Source: Hanleya hanleyi (taxonomy: Eukaryota; Mollusca; Polyplacophora; Lepidopleurida; Hanleyidae). Taken from it: a stretch of DNA of 64,000 bases. Positions 1 to 12,379 of this stretch are shown here, in pieces. The stretch spans positions 310,001 to 374,000 of the forward strand of contig JAVTVY010010516.1 of the NCBI GenBank assembly GCA_036873755.1. Direction: 5' to 3'. Made by a program: the position numbers and the translations under genes. The first letter of the stretch is position 1; every line of letters begins with the position of its first letter. Under the pieces are notes generated by a model. The model made no database searches. It was not told the DNA's origin and worked only from the letters and a program-made list of their open reading frames with translations.

Positions 1-312
1 GAACAGTCGGCATTGAAGCATGACTGAGATACATCGTTCTCTAGATAACGACCTCATAATCAAAATCATAGGGGTTAAGAATACTGATAAGCCATACGGA
101 TTTGTTATTTTTAGAATATCCTATCTTGCCGGCATCATTGAAAACTGTTGACAGCGTCTCTCTTACCGGGAACTATAGCCTATGTTCATGTATGCTAGAA
201 TTCCTTTTTGGTGCTAATGCTGTTATATGAATTAGGTCTTTGGATTATGGAGGCGAGATTTTTTTAATGGGTTACGGCTGAATATGGAATTACGGACCAG
301 GCGTTTGTATCT
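1..312 (+). mobile_element. 3'-end fragment of Penelope-like retroelement
   Basis: This stretch aligns by eye with the sequence immediately downstream of the reverse-transcriptase frame at 48160-48479. Shared blocks include a 'gactgagatacatc' start, a 'ttgccggcatcattgaaaac' core and a 'ggtctttggattatgga' segment near the end. It holds no coding sequence of its own and is cut by the window edge, so the rest of the copy may lie to the left. Many substitutions and small indels separate the copies, so it is an old relic. Assignment to the same family as the 47-48 kb element is secure; the Penelope-like clade name is less so. Confidence 0.7.
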
Positions 313-900
313 CTATATCTGAATCCAATGCCATTATTGTTCATTATACCCTATACGATATGGATATTAATGCTCTTCAACTCTCTGAACAGAACCACAC
401 ATAATTCGTCGTCTCTACCTTAACAGATTCATCTGGGATAAAAATCGATTATCTCACAGAAATCATGTGTATCCCACTAAGGTCAGATTGTTTAAAAGCA
501 TTTAGACTGGTTTCGCAAGTGATATGTCAACTCCTGTGAGTGTTTAATGTACATGTATGATTTGAACATCATGAAAACCTGATAACTTTATCTAATAATA
601 GTGCAAGATATTTATCCTCAGATTCGATACCCGGATGTCAGCATATATCCGCCAAGAAATCTGTAGTCAACAGTCGAACTATCCTATTGTGCATGGGATA
701 TTATGTGCCTCTGTAATTTCAGAATATATTCTGGGAGCTCACATGATGCCACACTTATTCAACCTATGCACTACCCTCGGGAGGATTTGCCCACCCCTGG
801 GGCAGACCTATAAACCTCGAAATTGGCAAAAAACATGTCTATTTGGTCAAATACACACTTAAATCACATCAAACCCTACTCCGTATGTCCTGTGATGTCA
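313..900. other. no recognised feature
   Basis: AT-rich sequence. The longest open frame is 75 codons (635-862) with no recognisable motif, splice context or low-complexity explanation. I see no gene or clear repeat. Confidence 0.5.
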
Positions 901-904
901 ATCA

Positions 905-1060
905 CACTGCCATGTTATTACATACACATTTGTAATTGGTGCTAACTGCCATACGACATCGGTATTTCGATTATGGATGCGAAAATTATTTTATGGACGA
1001 TGACTGAATATAGAATACCGGATCTGACACCCGCTATGCACAAAATCTGCTGCAAGTTCC
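905..1060 (+). mobile_element. short 3' fragment of Penelope-like element
   Basis: This resembles the last 150 bp or so of the copy ending at 48479: a 'ggtgctaac' block, a 'tcgattatggatgcg' block, then 'ttttatggacgatgactgaa'. A similar fragment lies at 25925-26060. It is diverged and non-coding. Confidence 0.55.
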
Positions 1061-1930
1061 AAGAATTTCCACACAGATTAAGTTAGAGTCGTACATTTGT
1101 GAGAATGGAAATTCACATATTTGAAAGTCGACCTATTCCAAGCATGTGCAAGGTCATTAGGTCAGTCTCGGCTTTTGGTACAACAAAGATATAGGTAAAC
1201 CTCCACATTAACTTCATTTTCCTAAGTTTCTCATTAATGTCCCTCTTTACTCTGATGAGAATGGTGACTCGGTTTTCACCACATTAAAATTCTTCTCTTT
1301 TTATAGAAGCATATAACTGCATCACCATCCCTTATGACACTGTCTGTCCTTCAAATATGCATATGCGGACCGGCGGTTGTGTTCGTCAAATGAGTGGGAA
1401 CAGTGAATACCTTTCAACAGTCTGAGATTTACACTTTTTTGGGGAGTATAAATTATGGCGCACTTACGGCAAGAACTTGGCTAACTGAAACTCCAGGTGT
1501 TAAGTCATTTTTATTGGCGCCAGGGCGGGGAGTACTGGACTCGTATTACTTGGAAACCGCTCTCAGATTTTTCTAGAAGTGAGCCAAATATGAAGTATTT
1601 TTCTACTATTAAAGGTTTTAGCAGAAAAATTAAGGAAACTCGATGTAATGATGCATGTATGCTCGTACAAAATAATATACAGATATAACAATTTTTACAA
1701 CTATTCGTGACCCAAGAGCGGAGGTTTGTCTATTTCCAACTGCACAAAAGAATCTCCGTATCACACAGAAATTGGCGCAAATCAGCTCTGTTGAACAAGG
1801 CATTCATCTATATTTGAACAATGGTAAAGTGATGCCTGATATTGAAATCTAAAGCACAATTCCTTACCATGGCAATTGTTTTCCTAACAGGGATATGCTC
1901 GTCTGAAACTGGACTATCCCATCATACCCT
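1061..1930. other. no recognised feature
   Basis: Two overlapping open frames of about 60 codons (1394-1576 and 1497-1688) show no motif or coding bias that I can identify. I see nothing else here. Confidence 0.5.
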
Positions 1931-1934
1931 TCCT

Positions 1935-2200
1935 CTTTAGATTTTAAGAGTGCAAGAGATTAATGTTATCGACCAGCTACTTTCGAAGATCTTTTTAGTC
2001 GGGTAAAAGACTAGTAAAACGGTCTGTTGTATAAATTTTAATGTGTGTACAGGTTATTAATGTTGATTACTTTTGATTGCTAATATTGTTCATTTTTTTT
2101 GCTGGCCATTTAGAATTTTGTTTGATCGTCGCTATATAAATGATATAGATGAAATATTGCTGAACATGACTTTAATTCTCTCTCTCTCTCTCTGTAGCAG
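1935..2200 (+). mobile_element. LINE 3' end (I/Nimb-like family), degenerate
   Basis: This matches the end of the better copy at 48900-49537. It has the 'gaagatctttttagtcgg' block that encodes the last residues of the ORF, then 'aattttaatgtgtgt', then the tail block 'gaattttgtttgatcgtcgc' and 'gaaatattgctgaac', ending in a TCTC run. An extra 40 bp or so separates the 'ttattaatg' and 'tagaattttg' blocks compared with other copies. Dead fragment. Confidence 0.65.
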
Positions 2201-2444
2201 ACCATCTGCATCGGGAATAAACCGGGAGTATAGTGGATTCTGTGTTTTGCCACAGTCACACATAACTATATAGTTCTAAAACTCTTTGTTGATTCTACTG
2301 TTTGTGTTGTCTCGAGCTATCAGCAAGGGACAATGAGCTTGAGATTTTAAACGCTTCCATAGCTTTCATTGCATGTGCCCAGTATAGTAGGTCCCATGTA
2401 GTCTGTGAAAAAATACCGATACTTTGCGGTGTTGATAAACCTAC

Positions 2445-2445
<1 letters not shown>

Positions 2446-2490
<45 letters not shown>
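2446..2490. repeat. (GA)n microsatellite
   Basis: A nearly uninterrupted GA run of about 44 bp. It abuts the inverted LINE tail at 2490-2600, so it is the expanded TCTC tail of that copy read on the opposite strand. The Ser-Leu and Glu-Arg runs in open frames here come from this repeat. Confidence 0.9.
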
Positions 2491-2492
<2 letters not shown>

Positions 2493-2605
2493 AAGGTTTA
2501 ACGTCGCGTTCAGCAATATTTCAGCTATATATATCGACAACCAAACAAAATTCTAAGTATTCCAGTTAATAACTCAGTAATCTGATGCATTAACTAGAGC
2601 CTATA
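2490..2605 (-). mobile_element. LINE/SINE 3' tail, minus strand
   Basis: Reverse complement of the shared tail: 'gtttaacgtcgcgttcagca' followed by 'atttcagctatat', then 'caaaattctaagta' and a block matching the LINE sequence upstream of the tail ('gttaataactcagtaatc'). It is the 3' tip of an inverted copy of the LINE at 48900-49537, with the GA run as its poly-TC end. Confidence 0.7.
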
Positions 2606-4030
2606 GGCTTTGGGATGTAATCTACTACTGAATCTGCTAGTGGATTTACCATAGCGAATTTGGGGTAAATGAATATGGATGCATTTCGGTTTACCAATTC
2701 AGAACAGGCTTCACCTCCCATCCAGCTGGAATGTAATAATGTGTCTCAGTTTATACAATCATGCATGTACAGATATCCAGTGACAGTAATCGAGTCAAGG
2801 CCTCGTTTGAGAGAAATAAAGTATAAGTAGATCTTTTGCGATATCTGCAGATATGAGACAACACAGCTGTATTTTAATGAAGATCCATCAATATAAAAAT
2901 ATATAAAAATAATTTTCGGACGGGAACGAAACTGGTACATAAATTGAATGAGCATCAATGCTGTTACGCTCATACTATTCAGCTTGTATCACTGACGTCC
3001 CTACCCTCCTTGTTGCCCCCGCTGATTCACATCGCATATTTCGCGCCTCTTGGCCGTAAGGGGGCGCTCTGTACAGGTCAACCACCAATGACCAATGGAT
3101 ATCACTCTTACGGAAGAGTCTTGACAATATGAGTTGTCTCCCTTCTCAAACGTTCATATGTCGTTAACGGCAAAACTAACAATAAACGGACGGCAAAACA
3201 GCTCTTATTACGTTAATTTCTGAGTTAGAATGAACAGATTTTTGGATAACTTCCTCCATTGTTTTGTAAGGTTCGTCAACTGATTGCAAACATTTGTTTA
3301 CTGATACCTTCAAATAATTACCAAATAACTCCCTCAAATGTTGTTAATATCCCACTGATAAGACCACGCTTTATCGTCATGAGCATATGAGGAAATCAAG
3401 CTCCCTAGAATGGTAACGTAAAAACACCGTTCAATTGTTTCAGATTTTGAGTTGAATGTTGACTGTAATAAAGACGGAGAAAAGTTCCTTTGAGAGATGC
3501 GATAAGAGGGCGTGTCGCTGTCAAAATATTGGCATGACTTCCACATTACGTGAGAGTCGTGATCTCATTATCATGAAGGCATGACGTAATTTCGATCACG
3601 TGAGGTAGTTATCCAATCGTGGTTAGTATGAGGAATCTGGTTATCTCCGAGCTATTACGGCACGGCGATTGGGTGCCAAGCGGCACGAACTTGGCGATGT
3701 GAACCAGCGGGGGAAACAAGCTGTTTATCAGCGTACAATGCTGTTAATAATACTTGACATAATCTGTGTACATTTTTACTGAAATCTGTTTACCTCTTTA
3801 TTTCGCATCCTAATTCATTACATAATAGAGGCTTGTTGTGCATGCTGTCAGCCAATGATTCTTGTAATCCGTCAAACATGGGCCGTAAATCATCCAAATT
3901 ACAACACATATAAGGGAAGTGGGAAGAGGTGCCGACATACTGACTGCGTCACATGACTTCACAGAATAGTCCTCTGGTTAACCTATTCTAAAGCACATAC
4001 CAAGAATCTAACGATTAGTGATATGTGTTG
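2606..4030. other. no recognised feature
   Basis: Non-coding as far as I can tell. Open frames are 75 codons or fewer and lack motifs. I see no long internal repeat. Confidence 0.45.
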
Positions 4031-4034
4031 TATC

Positions 4035-4135
4035 TCAGGTACGCTTTTACTGTACCTGTTCATGTGGCAACTTGGATGATATGACCACTCGGCCCCTAGC
4101 ACCGGCATAAGCGGTATTAGATACAAATCTAGAGA
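4035..4135 (-). mobile_element. short Penelope-like element fragment
   Basis: It contains 'cggcccctagcaccggcata' followed by an 'agcggtattagatacaaat' block. Related blocks occur on the minus strand at 12500-13200 and 20030-20060 and on the plus strand at 21880-21960. In the best copy (48090-48180) this is the end of the reverse-transcriptase frame. Relic. Confidence 0.6.
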
Positions 4136-6155
4136 GCTATGATGGAAATGCTCTGACAACTCGTATACTGGTAATTGGTGAGCTGTTTCGCTGTGACAAC
4201 TCGTACATAGGAGATTGGTTGATTGACGCTGAATTTTAGCAACCTTAAAAATACTGTTACATCTTCAACAGAACTTGGCAATCTCTGTTTTATTGCAGTT
4301 CATTTGTCAATAAGGCGAACAACAACAACACGTGCCTTTTTGCTATGGCGGAATTAAAACACAGGGCGCTTCTGTTGCTCTGACTGTCGTGTGACTGTGT
4401 TTGATAAAAAGTGAATTTCCCTTGAAATATAGTTTTTCGGGTTGTTTTATTGACCAATCAGCGTCAAGCGTGGCCTAATCTACGCCCGGTGATTCCGGGA
4501 CCACATGGAAATGCAGGGGCAAAGTTTCGTGAAATCAGGGTCATTGACTAATAAATGCCCAGTGTTACGTCCAGGGTTAAAAAACAAACAAACAAACAAA
4601 CAAAAAATCAGTCAAAAAAAACCTGTCAAATGTTGACCTGCCTAACATTTTCGAATTCCATTCCAGTTTTCCATGACTTGCAACAAAATTCAACCAGACA
4701 CGAAATTCCATTACTTTCAAGATTTTTCTCTGGAAAATGTAGTTTTCAAGATCCGCCATTTTCCTGTTTGGTTCTACACAAGTGGGGCTTTACGGCAGTT
4801 GTCGTAAAAAGCAATCAGACAAACGAGGGCTGACCGAATCTCAGACATGACCATAATAACATTGCATTACAGACAACTCAAAGGTTGGTAATTCTCATAT
4901 CAGTCAAGGCAGATAATACAGCAGAAAAAAGTGTGAGGTGATCAAAAACAAGTTTTTTTTTGGCCTAATTACAGGATTCAACTGACCATACACTATGTAT
5001 CTTGACTAATCAGACAGAAGGATCAGATCAGATACCATACCAGTACATGTATATTTAGCAAAGCAATGTACCATACATATGCTAATTAATGTAACAAGTA
5101 AGAGACAGTCTTTTGTATTAACCATTAGATTACCCTGATAATCAAATTGCAAAACTTTTCTAAACAACGATTTTACACCCTGGAAACTCACAGAGTCTTA
5201 TTAAACCTGCCCTCCTGGTGCCGAGGGTGATATCATGTAGGGTATATTCAAAGGCGGCGACTTTGATGGGAGATGGGTATTAGTGTCATTTAAAGGTTCA
5301 TAAAGGATAGACCCACCGGGTATGTAATATGTCTATAATGATTTCTTTATTTCCTTTATTTCAATGAAATATTGTCATGGTTTCCTGGTAATAAAATATG
5401 ATTGAACCATCTCAGAGCAGGGGCGTTGGAAGCAAATTGGAAGTGGTACGGCCTTATGAGACAGAGGGGGGGGGGGGGTACTACTATAATAGCACTTCAG
5501 GCGAGTGTTGAGAGACAGCCTGGACCCCAGAAGCTCCTGGAGTCTAGATCCCCGGAGACGCGTTCAGAGCGATTTCTGGTGAATAAAATCACTCTACAAT
5601 GAAGTGTATTTTCAGTTCTTTCGTAATCCTTTTACCATGAAAACGCAATCGATGGTGGTTTTCTGCGATGCTGAATTAGAAAAATATATGTAAAGTAAAG
5701 TAAGCTAGACATATTCGTAGCCGATATAATTATTATAGGCAGTGGGGTGTTAATTCATTGCACAAGTTTTAGTTTTTTTTGCGCCAAATTGGTACGGTAC
5801 CTGCCGTACTGCTTCCGACGCCCTTGCAGAGGAGTTAAGTGCTACATATTACTTGTTTTGCCCCTGAAGAAAGACCAGTCCAGTCACCACTTCAAAAATT
5901 TGAGATCAATGAGGACGGCATATTTGTCAGTCAAATTTCACTGGTCAATAAAAATGCACACAACTAAAGAAATTCCCCTTCGTTTCTGTTCGATCCAGAA
6001 TACTGAATACTTCAACGTAGATTATTTTGAATATTTCGACCACTGATACACATTGACAGCTAGACCATCACGCAGAAAAGAGATGGAACTGTTAAACAGG
6101 CTAACATTATATATGTTCTGTTACAAGTAGTTTTCCCTGTTCCTCACCCTCTCTT
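4136..6155. other. no recognised gene; simple repeats only
   Basis: Contains an (AAAC)n-like run at about 4580-4607 and a G run at about 5466-5479. Open frames up to 99 codons (5747-6046) have no recognised domain. I see no transposon termini. Confidence 0.45.
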
Positions 6156-6159
6156 TTGC

Positions 6160-6225
6160 CACCGTGATATGGCGGAACATTTTTTGAAAATGAGGTTAAA
6201 TCCTATAAACTCACTCACTCACTCT
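6160..6225 (+). mobile_element. degenerate SINE 3' tail
   Basis: 'accgtgatatggcgga' followed by a 'gaggttaaatcc' block and an 'actcactcactcactc' run. This is the same order as the SINE end at 21670-21757 (cgtgatatgactg, gacgttaaaccc, ACTCACTC). Only the tail is recognisable. Confidence 0.55.
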
Positions 6226-8925
6226 TTTTTCAGCAACTTCAAAATACATCAATAATTCAATCACAGAAAGTGAACTTTTCCACCAATAAATCAAGGGGTG
6301 ATCAAATTTATTGGAACCGGAAGTTGACAAAATGGTCCAAAATCATGCAAATAATTCTTTCTTAGTAATTTTACTGAGTTTAAAGGGGAATCAAAGTTAT
6401 TAGACAATGCAACTGATTCAATTTTGTCCACAAAAATGGGGGTGATTGAATTCTAATAGGGTGGTTGAATTATTAGAGGAATTATCGTACTGGTCATGGG
6501 TTAAAAACCCTGCATGAACAGCCCTCACAATTAACCACGGCAAACGGTAAAATCACTTAGCGACGGCACTATTTTTGCCGTTGGTCGCAAAGTGATGTTG
6601 TTGTTGTTGTCAATAAAAAAATTGGGTCGATGATAAAATACGTCTCCTTCAACTGCCTATTCTTACGAATATATTTGGTTTTAATAAGAGAGACAGCTTC
6701 TGATGTTGTGTTTGTCTGCTTGCATTATTGGGAGACAACGGTCGGCACAAATGCACTTTTCCATGAACTGAAACCCAATCTGCAGGTCTTCAATTGGATG
6801 TCTGTCGCTCTCCAGCAGGAAGGTTATTCTTCCGCTGCCGATTGCTCATCGTTGCAATAATATAACACAGGCGATCGCATATGCGGAGAGTGCTGTGCGG
6901 AATGGCGAGGGTTACGATGAAGGGCAATTCACATAAAGGTAGCATTATGTATTATTGCATTATGAATAGCATGGTAACCTGAAATAGTGAACTGAGTAGT
7001 AATTTTGAATCAATTAATTACCACTAAATATCTTATATAGCCCATGTTTTCATACATTACACAGAAGATAATGTGCCAGATATTTATAGTATCGTACTCC
7101 ACGTAAACCCCTGCTATTGCCATTCTCCTGCGCAGTGGTATTTCTGAAAGTCTGAATCTAACGTCAAAAGGATAGCACGTGGACAACTGCATGGTCAGCT
7201 TATCAGTTGAGCCTACTAATATGCTTTGACCCAAATACTTGGGAGAAGGGGGTAACAGGTTGTGGAGGTATCTTTCAACAAAAGACATTGCTTCTCTCGG
7301 GATCTTCTGCTCGAATAAACGACACTCTTTATACTTTCTACATTTAATGAAACATTATTACGCTTTCAGTGCAATGCATATCTATTTCATTGAAAAATCA
7401 GACCCCAGTTTTAGAAAAAAAACTTTCGCCACAAACACACCCTGTCTCCCTGCTGATCTCACTATTTTAGACTGACCTGCAGCCTGCCTAGACATAGAAC
7501 CGTGCCCCTGACCCGTCCATAGAAATCTACAGAGTGTAGCTTAATTCAGCATTTAAAGGGGAGAGACTGTATTGTAATCAGCGTACATGACTGAGGGGCT
7601 ACAAACTAAGCTGTGATCGCGGAGAGTAAAACAAAACCACTGGAAAACGGGGCGCTCGATTTTGGCACCAATGCGTAAAATTAACATGTCTAGCAACACG
7701 GTTTGTCAAGACTAATTTGATGAAAACATTACAAACAAGAGAGGGAGATTAAGTTATTGGTTAAAATAATGCACTATATAGCGTTTCTATTGTACTAAGA
7801 CGCCGCCTGAAAAAAGAATAGGTTCGCAGCATTGGTGAAGTCAAATCACTCGAGGACAACCTCCCTGCCGCCTTACGCGCGAACTTAGACACTGAAACAA
7901 GTAAAACGCTATAAGACAACATTTTAATATGTACTCGAGTATAGTAAGATATATATTATCAAAGTAACACACCCAAGACTGAAAAATAATATCACGAAAA
8001 ACATGAAATATAGTCGCTATCAAGGATGAGCTCAAGAACTCTTTCTTTAGGATGTGTACGTTGGTCGGACGGCGGAAGGTTATCTTTAAACTTTTGCTGG
8101 GGAAAATTGATGCCTATATAATGTATCTACTACCGTAGATGACATAAAAACATATACATTATTAAAATTTATACAACAAACCGATCTCCTCAAATAATCT
8201 AAAATACAATTTTCTTTCGCCCGAGAGATCTGGTGCATAGTAAAGTATGCTTTTTCCCGGTTAGTGCTACCAAAAAACGTGTATTGACACGATGAACCTC
8301 TCAAATGTCATGAACAAAATTGGATCAAGAGCAGTTTGACTCATTTGGAACTAGGCTCAGTCATGTCTGCCGATCTTAGCCTGAAAACTGATATGATCGC
8401 ACTCTGGTAACTCTAATAAAATCCCCTCTCCGATCACCAATAGTCAAATACTCTTTAACTCAAGCCTCTTATATCCATATATCTTGGATGATTGTACCAT
8501 TACTCCAAGGTAGATGCCATTTATGTTGTAATAAAATAAAACCCTTGCAATCCCCTTTATTTCCCTGGGAAATCCACAAAAAGTAGAAGAATTTGTCATA
8601 TTCGGCCTATTTTCCAGAGAAATCTGCAATTGTGATTTCAATGAAATACACTGTCTCGTCTTTCACATCGAGCGGCCAATTTAAAATAACGGAAAAAAGT
8701 CCTACCAGTTGTTGTCACATTTTCTTGTCGTAAATGAGTCATGATTTTCACACTCACCAAAGTGGCATAACTGAGGCCATTGAAACGTTACTCACTGACC
8801 ACAACCAGAATGTAGGATAACCCAATCACCAATTCGCATATGCCAGTGTGAAAGACCGAAATAATATTTTAATTAAACGCAACATTTCAAGGGTGATGGA
8901 AAACGATGACGGAGTACTCACAAGA
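6226..8925. other. no recognised feature
   Basis: A TTG run occurs at about 6596-6612. All open frames are under 95 codons and carry no identifiable motif. No repeat boundary was found, although weak old repeats could be missed by eye. Confidence 0.4.
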
Positions 8926-9150
8926 ACTCGTATGATTCCACAGACAAATATACTGACTTCTTATTTCTATAAACATCACAAGAACCAAGTGATCCCTGTG
9001 ATGATCTGTATCCCATCCACGCTTTTATTGCAGCTGTTCATGTGGTCATCTTGAATATCAGAGCGATGTAATAGCCATATCAAGTCAAATGTTGGAAATT
9101 GATGAACTCTGTGGTCGCCAGATAGAAAAATAGGCGACTTTTTTGCAAGA
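8926..9150 (-). mobile_element. Penelope-like element fragment
   Basis: Shares 'cagacaaatatactgact', 'catcacaagaacca' and 'gttcatgtgg' blocks with 12385-12520, and 'ttggaaattgatgaact' with 13215-13240. The latter marks where the same host repeat resumes after the MITE at 12551-13186. It is a diverged copy without the MITE, but it also lacks the ccctagc block, so it has its own deletion. Confidence 0.6.
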
Positions 9151-9169
9151 TGAGAATTTATTAGCTGCT

Positions 9170-10405
9170 TTCACTGATGTCAGAAAACAATTTAGCATCG
9201 TCAATACCATAACAATTATTTCTCTATCCGAATGCTTGTCTATACCAAAATAATATTAATTTGAACAGGTACGAGATGTTCAAATACATAGATTTGAAAG
9301 GATGCGAGATAAATAAATAAATAGCATGAACACTGCATACATCGAAACACATTATTGTGGTTATGCTTCAAGTATCAAATATACGCACGCAATACGCGTA
9401 TGACGTATACACACAACGCAATTATGGTTATGCCTCAGGTATTCATGGGTAATCCAACTCTTAAATAAGGTGGAGTTTATCGTTGAAGTAATCAAACTCG
9501 TGCATCTAATATTTTACTCCATGAATAAAAGCTCACATCTCTGGTCTATACCGAACGATGTGCGTGGAACAAATATACTTCGACAGAACAAATACAGTAC
9601 TGTACAAATATCAGGCGACTAATGGCACACATCTGACGTATATGTCGTTTGTTTCATTTCCATAAAGTCAGTATTTGTCCTGTTAATGGAAATGCGTGGC
9701 CCTCTAATAGCGACGATACGGTTATCTGGCATACCTGACTGAGTGCATCCCCAGAACTTTGATAGTCTGCTAAGTATACGAGTCACCAGGAATTTTTTTT
9801 TTTATACAGGTACTGCATAGGATCATACTTGCAGGTACATGGTACTTGACAGACCTCGTAAAAGACCGGAAGTGAAAATCAGTAAATATTATATTTTTGA
9901 ATTGTGCAGTATACAGTGATCCCCCAAGTCGCACGACGAGTTCTTTCATCCACACTAATATTCGAACAACGTTATGGAGTAGTAAATGCAATATTCTATT
10001 CACTTGTTCCATCGGTCACGTGACAATACCAGAAACCCATCGTTTAAGTTGATTGATCTTCCCTTATCCAGCCGAATACGACGTCGGGTAAGTTGAATAT
10101 ATTGATATAGCTTATATGATGTACAGTTTGAATTATTTTTTCACGAACTGTCAAGTTCTATTATCAGGAATAAGTGAGTGAGAGAATACGATTTAACGTC
10201 ACTTTCAGCTATATTTCAGTGATATCACGACGTTTGGGTCCTATTACTTTTCCTCAGTCGACTCTTACGACAAGATCGTCTACGGAGCTGAGGCCTGCCC
10301 TGGGGTGTGCACGTCGACATCCCAGGAAACTCCGGAAGCCCCACGGGGCTAATCAGGAATAATTATGGTTTAAAATGAACGGATAACTTAGTAGTTTGAT
10401 ACTCC
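9170..10405. repeat. paralogous block X, copy 1 (segmental duplication)
   Basis: Collinear by eye with 27390-28482. Shared blocks in the same order include 'atttctctatc', 'actccatgaataaaa', 'caaatatcaggcga', 'gcacacatctgacgt', 'tacggttatctg' and 'gaactgtcaagttc'. Non-coding in both copies. This copy has an extra 189 bp (a SINE plus one target-site duplication) relative to copy 2. Each copy lies upstream of a GPCR gene in the same orientation. This supports a segmental duplication, although a dispersed repeat cannot be excluded without a genome-wide copy count. Confidence 0.75.
10174..10351 (-). mobile_element. SINE insertion flanked by 11-bp target-site duplication
   Basis: This 178-bp stretch is bounded by two copies of 'atcaggaataa' (10163-10173 and 10352-10362). 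The paralogous block at 28400-28440 has one similar site and no insert, which gives the empty allele. On the minus strand the element ends with the gastropod SINE/LINE tail (TGAAATATAGCTG then a GACGTTAAA-like block) and a CTCACTCAC run. Its middle carries a 'cttgtcgtaagag' block that I recognise from memory as a conserved mollusc SINE core. Non-autonomous; presumably moved by the LINE sharing its tail. Confidence 0.85.
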
Positions 10406-10429
10406 AGATTATCAATATTGCTCACCAGC

Positions 10430-10822
10430 ATCCGATACTGTATATTAGATGTAAAACAACCCCGTTGAAGCCGTTCAGACTGATCAGGCGATGTAGAATC
10501 GGCAACACACGATTAACTCACGAACATTTACTAAAAAACAAAAGAGCCAGTTCCAAGATGTATTCCATGCCACGAAGATCTCACAGTGGAACATATTCTT
10601 ATCGACTGTATAGATTTTAAGTTTGTAAGGGATTCTTTTTATCGAGCAGTTTACGTAAGGTCATTTTAATGGGGCGAAAGAAGGCTGTATCTTAGGTTAT
10701 ATGAGAGAAATCGCGTTGTTGTAAAAGTTTTAATGTGTGTATTAACTTGAATACTTAGAATTTTGTTTGATAGTTGAAATATTGCTGATCGCGACGTTAA
10801 ACCTCAATTCTCTGTCTCTCTT
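10430..10822 (+). mobile_element. LINE 3' end (I/Nimb-like), C-terminal domain remnant
   Basis: The + strand encodes, with frame disruptions, a peptide of the type RRCRIGNTRLTHEHLLK. This resembles the conserved region after RNase H in I/Nimb-type LINEs. Downstream are the 'ggctgtatcttaggttat' block, 'aagttttaatgtgtgt' and the shared tail ending in 'gcgacgttaaacctcaatt' and a TCTC run. Other copies are at 24112-24500, 46812-47068 and 48900-49537. Dead fragment. Confidence 0.7.
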
Positions 10823-11540
10823 CGAACATCAACATATATTTTTAGTTTTTGTTCTGCAAAGAAAGTTAGCACGGTTAGGTAAATGCATTGGCAGGTCGTT
10901 TGGATGCTCAAGTTGATGATGATTATGCTCAAACAATTTCAGTATTTGACCAGAGTAAACGTCCAGCGAATTCATTCGAATATATCTTCGTTCCCATCTA
11001 GTGTGTGTTTGGGGCATCGAAAGTTCAGATCCTGTGAGCGACATTGGCTTTTCTGAGGATAAAAAAGTCTGTGATGGGTTTATGAAGAATAATAGGCCCT
11101 TGCGACTCCAGCAATAACCATGCGATTCATTTTTGGCAGATGCTTATAATCATATTTTTTATAACCTCGACTGGTTTTGACGGAAACTGTGATTTATCGA
11201 TGTTTATACGCGTAGAGCTGTGGGTAGCCGCGATATTCTATCATCAATACAAGAAAGACTAGGTATACAGGGCTTGAATCTATTGGATACGAACTTTCGA
11301 ATATAAATCTGCTTCCCCATGCCAACTATATAAAATACCTGCTTACACGAGTTTATAAGTTGTTTATCATTTTCTGGGTGTATACACATTATTAAGTCTT
11401 TGTTCCATCCTTCCGATATGTCCTTGAAACCATCGACCGGTATGAAAGGAAAGAATGCCCCCTTTCATATGATTGTCTTCAGGAAAATATCCAATCTAGG
11501 TAAACCAAGATGGTATATCAAGGGTATAATTCGTGTGAAC
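10823..11540. other. no recognised feature
   Basis: AT-rich sequence without a motif-bearing open frame. I recognise no repeat. Confidence 0.4.
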
Positions 11541-11545
11541 TGTTT

Positions 11546-11875
11546 GCCGATATTCTACGAGATCCCACGATAAGACAATCACGACTATTTCTGCTTTTTC
11601 ACTTTTACAATGATTGACGTTTAGTTTACGGATATTAAGGCCTTCGCTCACCACGATCTTTCGATATTTTCTACTGCCTAACAAGGTCGGCGGGAGTAAA
11701 TCCTTTGATGTTTAATTTTACCACACACACTGACTGGAAATGATGCCATATTTGGATAATGTATTCCGATAATGTTTACCATATTGGTCCACGTGCTACC
11801 TTGTGTAATTACTGTGGGCGTGATTCTGAAATTGTTTTACCAAGCTAGCCACCTGATTGGCTAACAAATGTTGGC
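11546..11875. repeat. dispersed repeat Y, copy 1
   Basis: Collinear with 52669-53010 in the same orientation: 'gatattctacgagatccca', 'caatgattgacgtttagtt', 'gaaatgatgccata', 'attactgtgggcgtgatt' and 'cacctgattggctaacaaat'. No coding potential in either copy. It lies upstream of GPCR A, and the partner lies downstream of GPCR B, so it may be a dispersed element or part of a larger duplication. Confidence 0.7.
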
Positions 11876-12234
11876 TGGTGCCAACCAGAGGCCAACGTTG
11901 GCCCAACGTCGTCGTGTTATTTGGGACACATCGATGAAATCCGTAAAATATTGGTGCTATTAATCACATCGTCTTTTCTCAATAAAAACCATTGTATATT
12001 CTGTACTATTCACTCGTATATCCATATTTGTCCCACTGCAACGTTGTCTGGCGTAATACTTATCCAACTCATCTTGAGCCACCGACATTTCTTCAAAAAG
12101 AATCAGTCGCATAATCGCGTTAACTCATAGACTTGCTAGGATACTTATGTTTTTTATTTATATAATGTTAATTTCATCGCTTATATTCTTATCATTATTC
12201 ATCAGCCTCCATAAAATTAATGTTATGTATAATT

Positions 12235-12345
12235 TCTATTACAGGGATAGAACAGCCCTTTGTAGTTTTATTTCGCCTATTTTTTATTTTTTTCTTTCTT
12301 TGCTGTGCCGTTCATTTACATTGGCGAATAAAAGACCTGAACTAA
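12235..12345 (+). mobile_element. LINE 3'-UTR fragment related to the 34.7-35.9 kb element
   Basis: The order 'gggatagaaca', 'gttttatttcgcct' and 'ttggcgaataaaa' parallels the 3' end of the LINE at 35710-35860 ('gggatagaacaagcccc', 'gttttattcccgcc', 'ttggtgaataaaa'). Degenerate, with no coding part visible. Confidence 0.5.
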
Positions 12346-12379
12346 CTGTCAGAAACATTTCGATCAGGTGACCATTCAG

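Noticed and set aside
2295..2556. Two overlapping 80-codon frames with long Ser-Leu or Glu-Arg runs
   Set aside because: The runs are translations of the GA microsatellite and inverted LINE tail.
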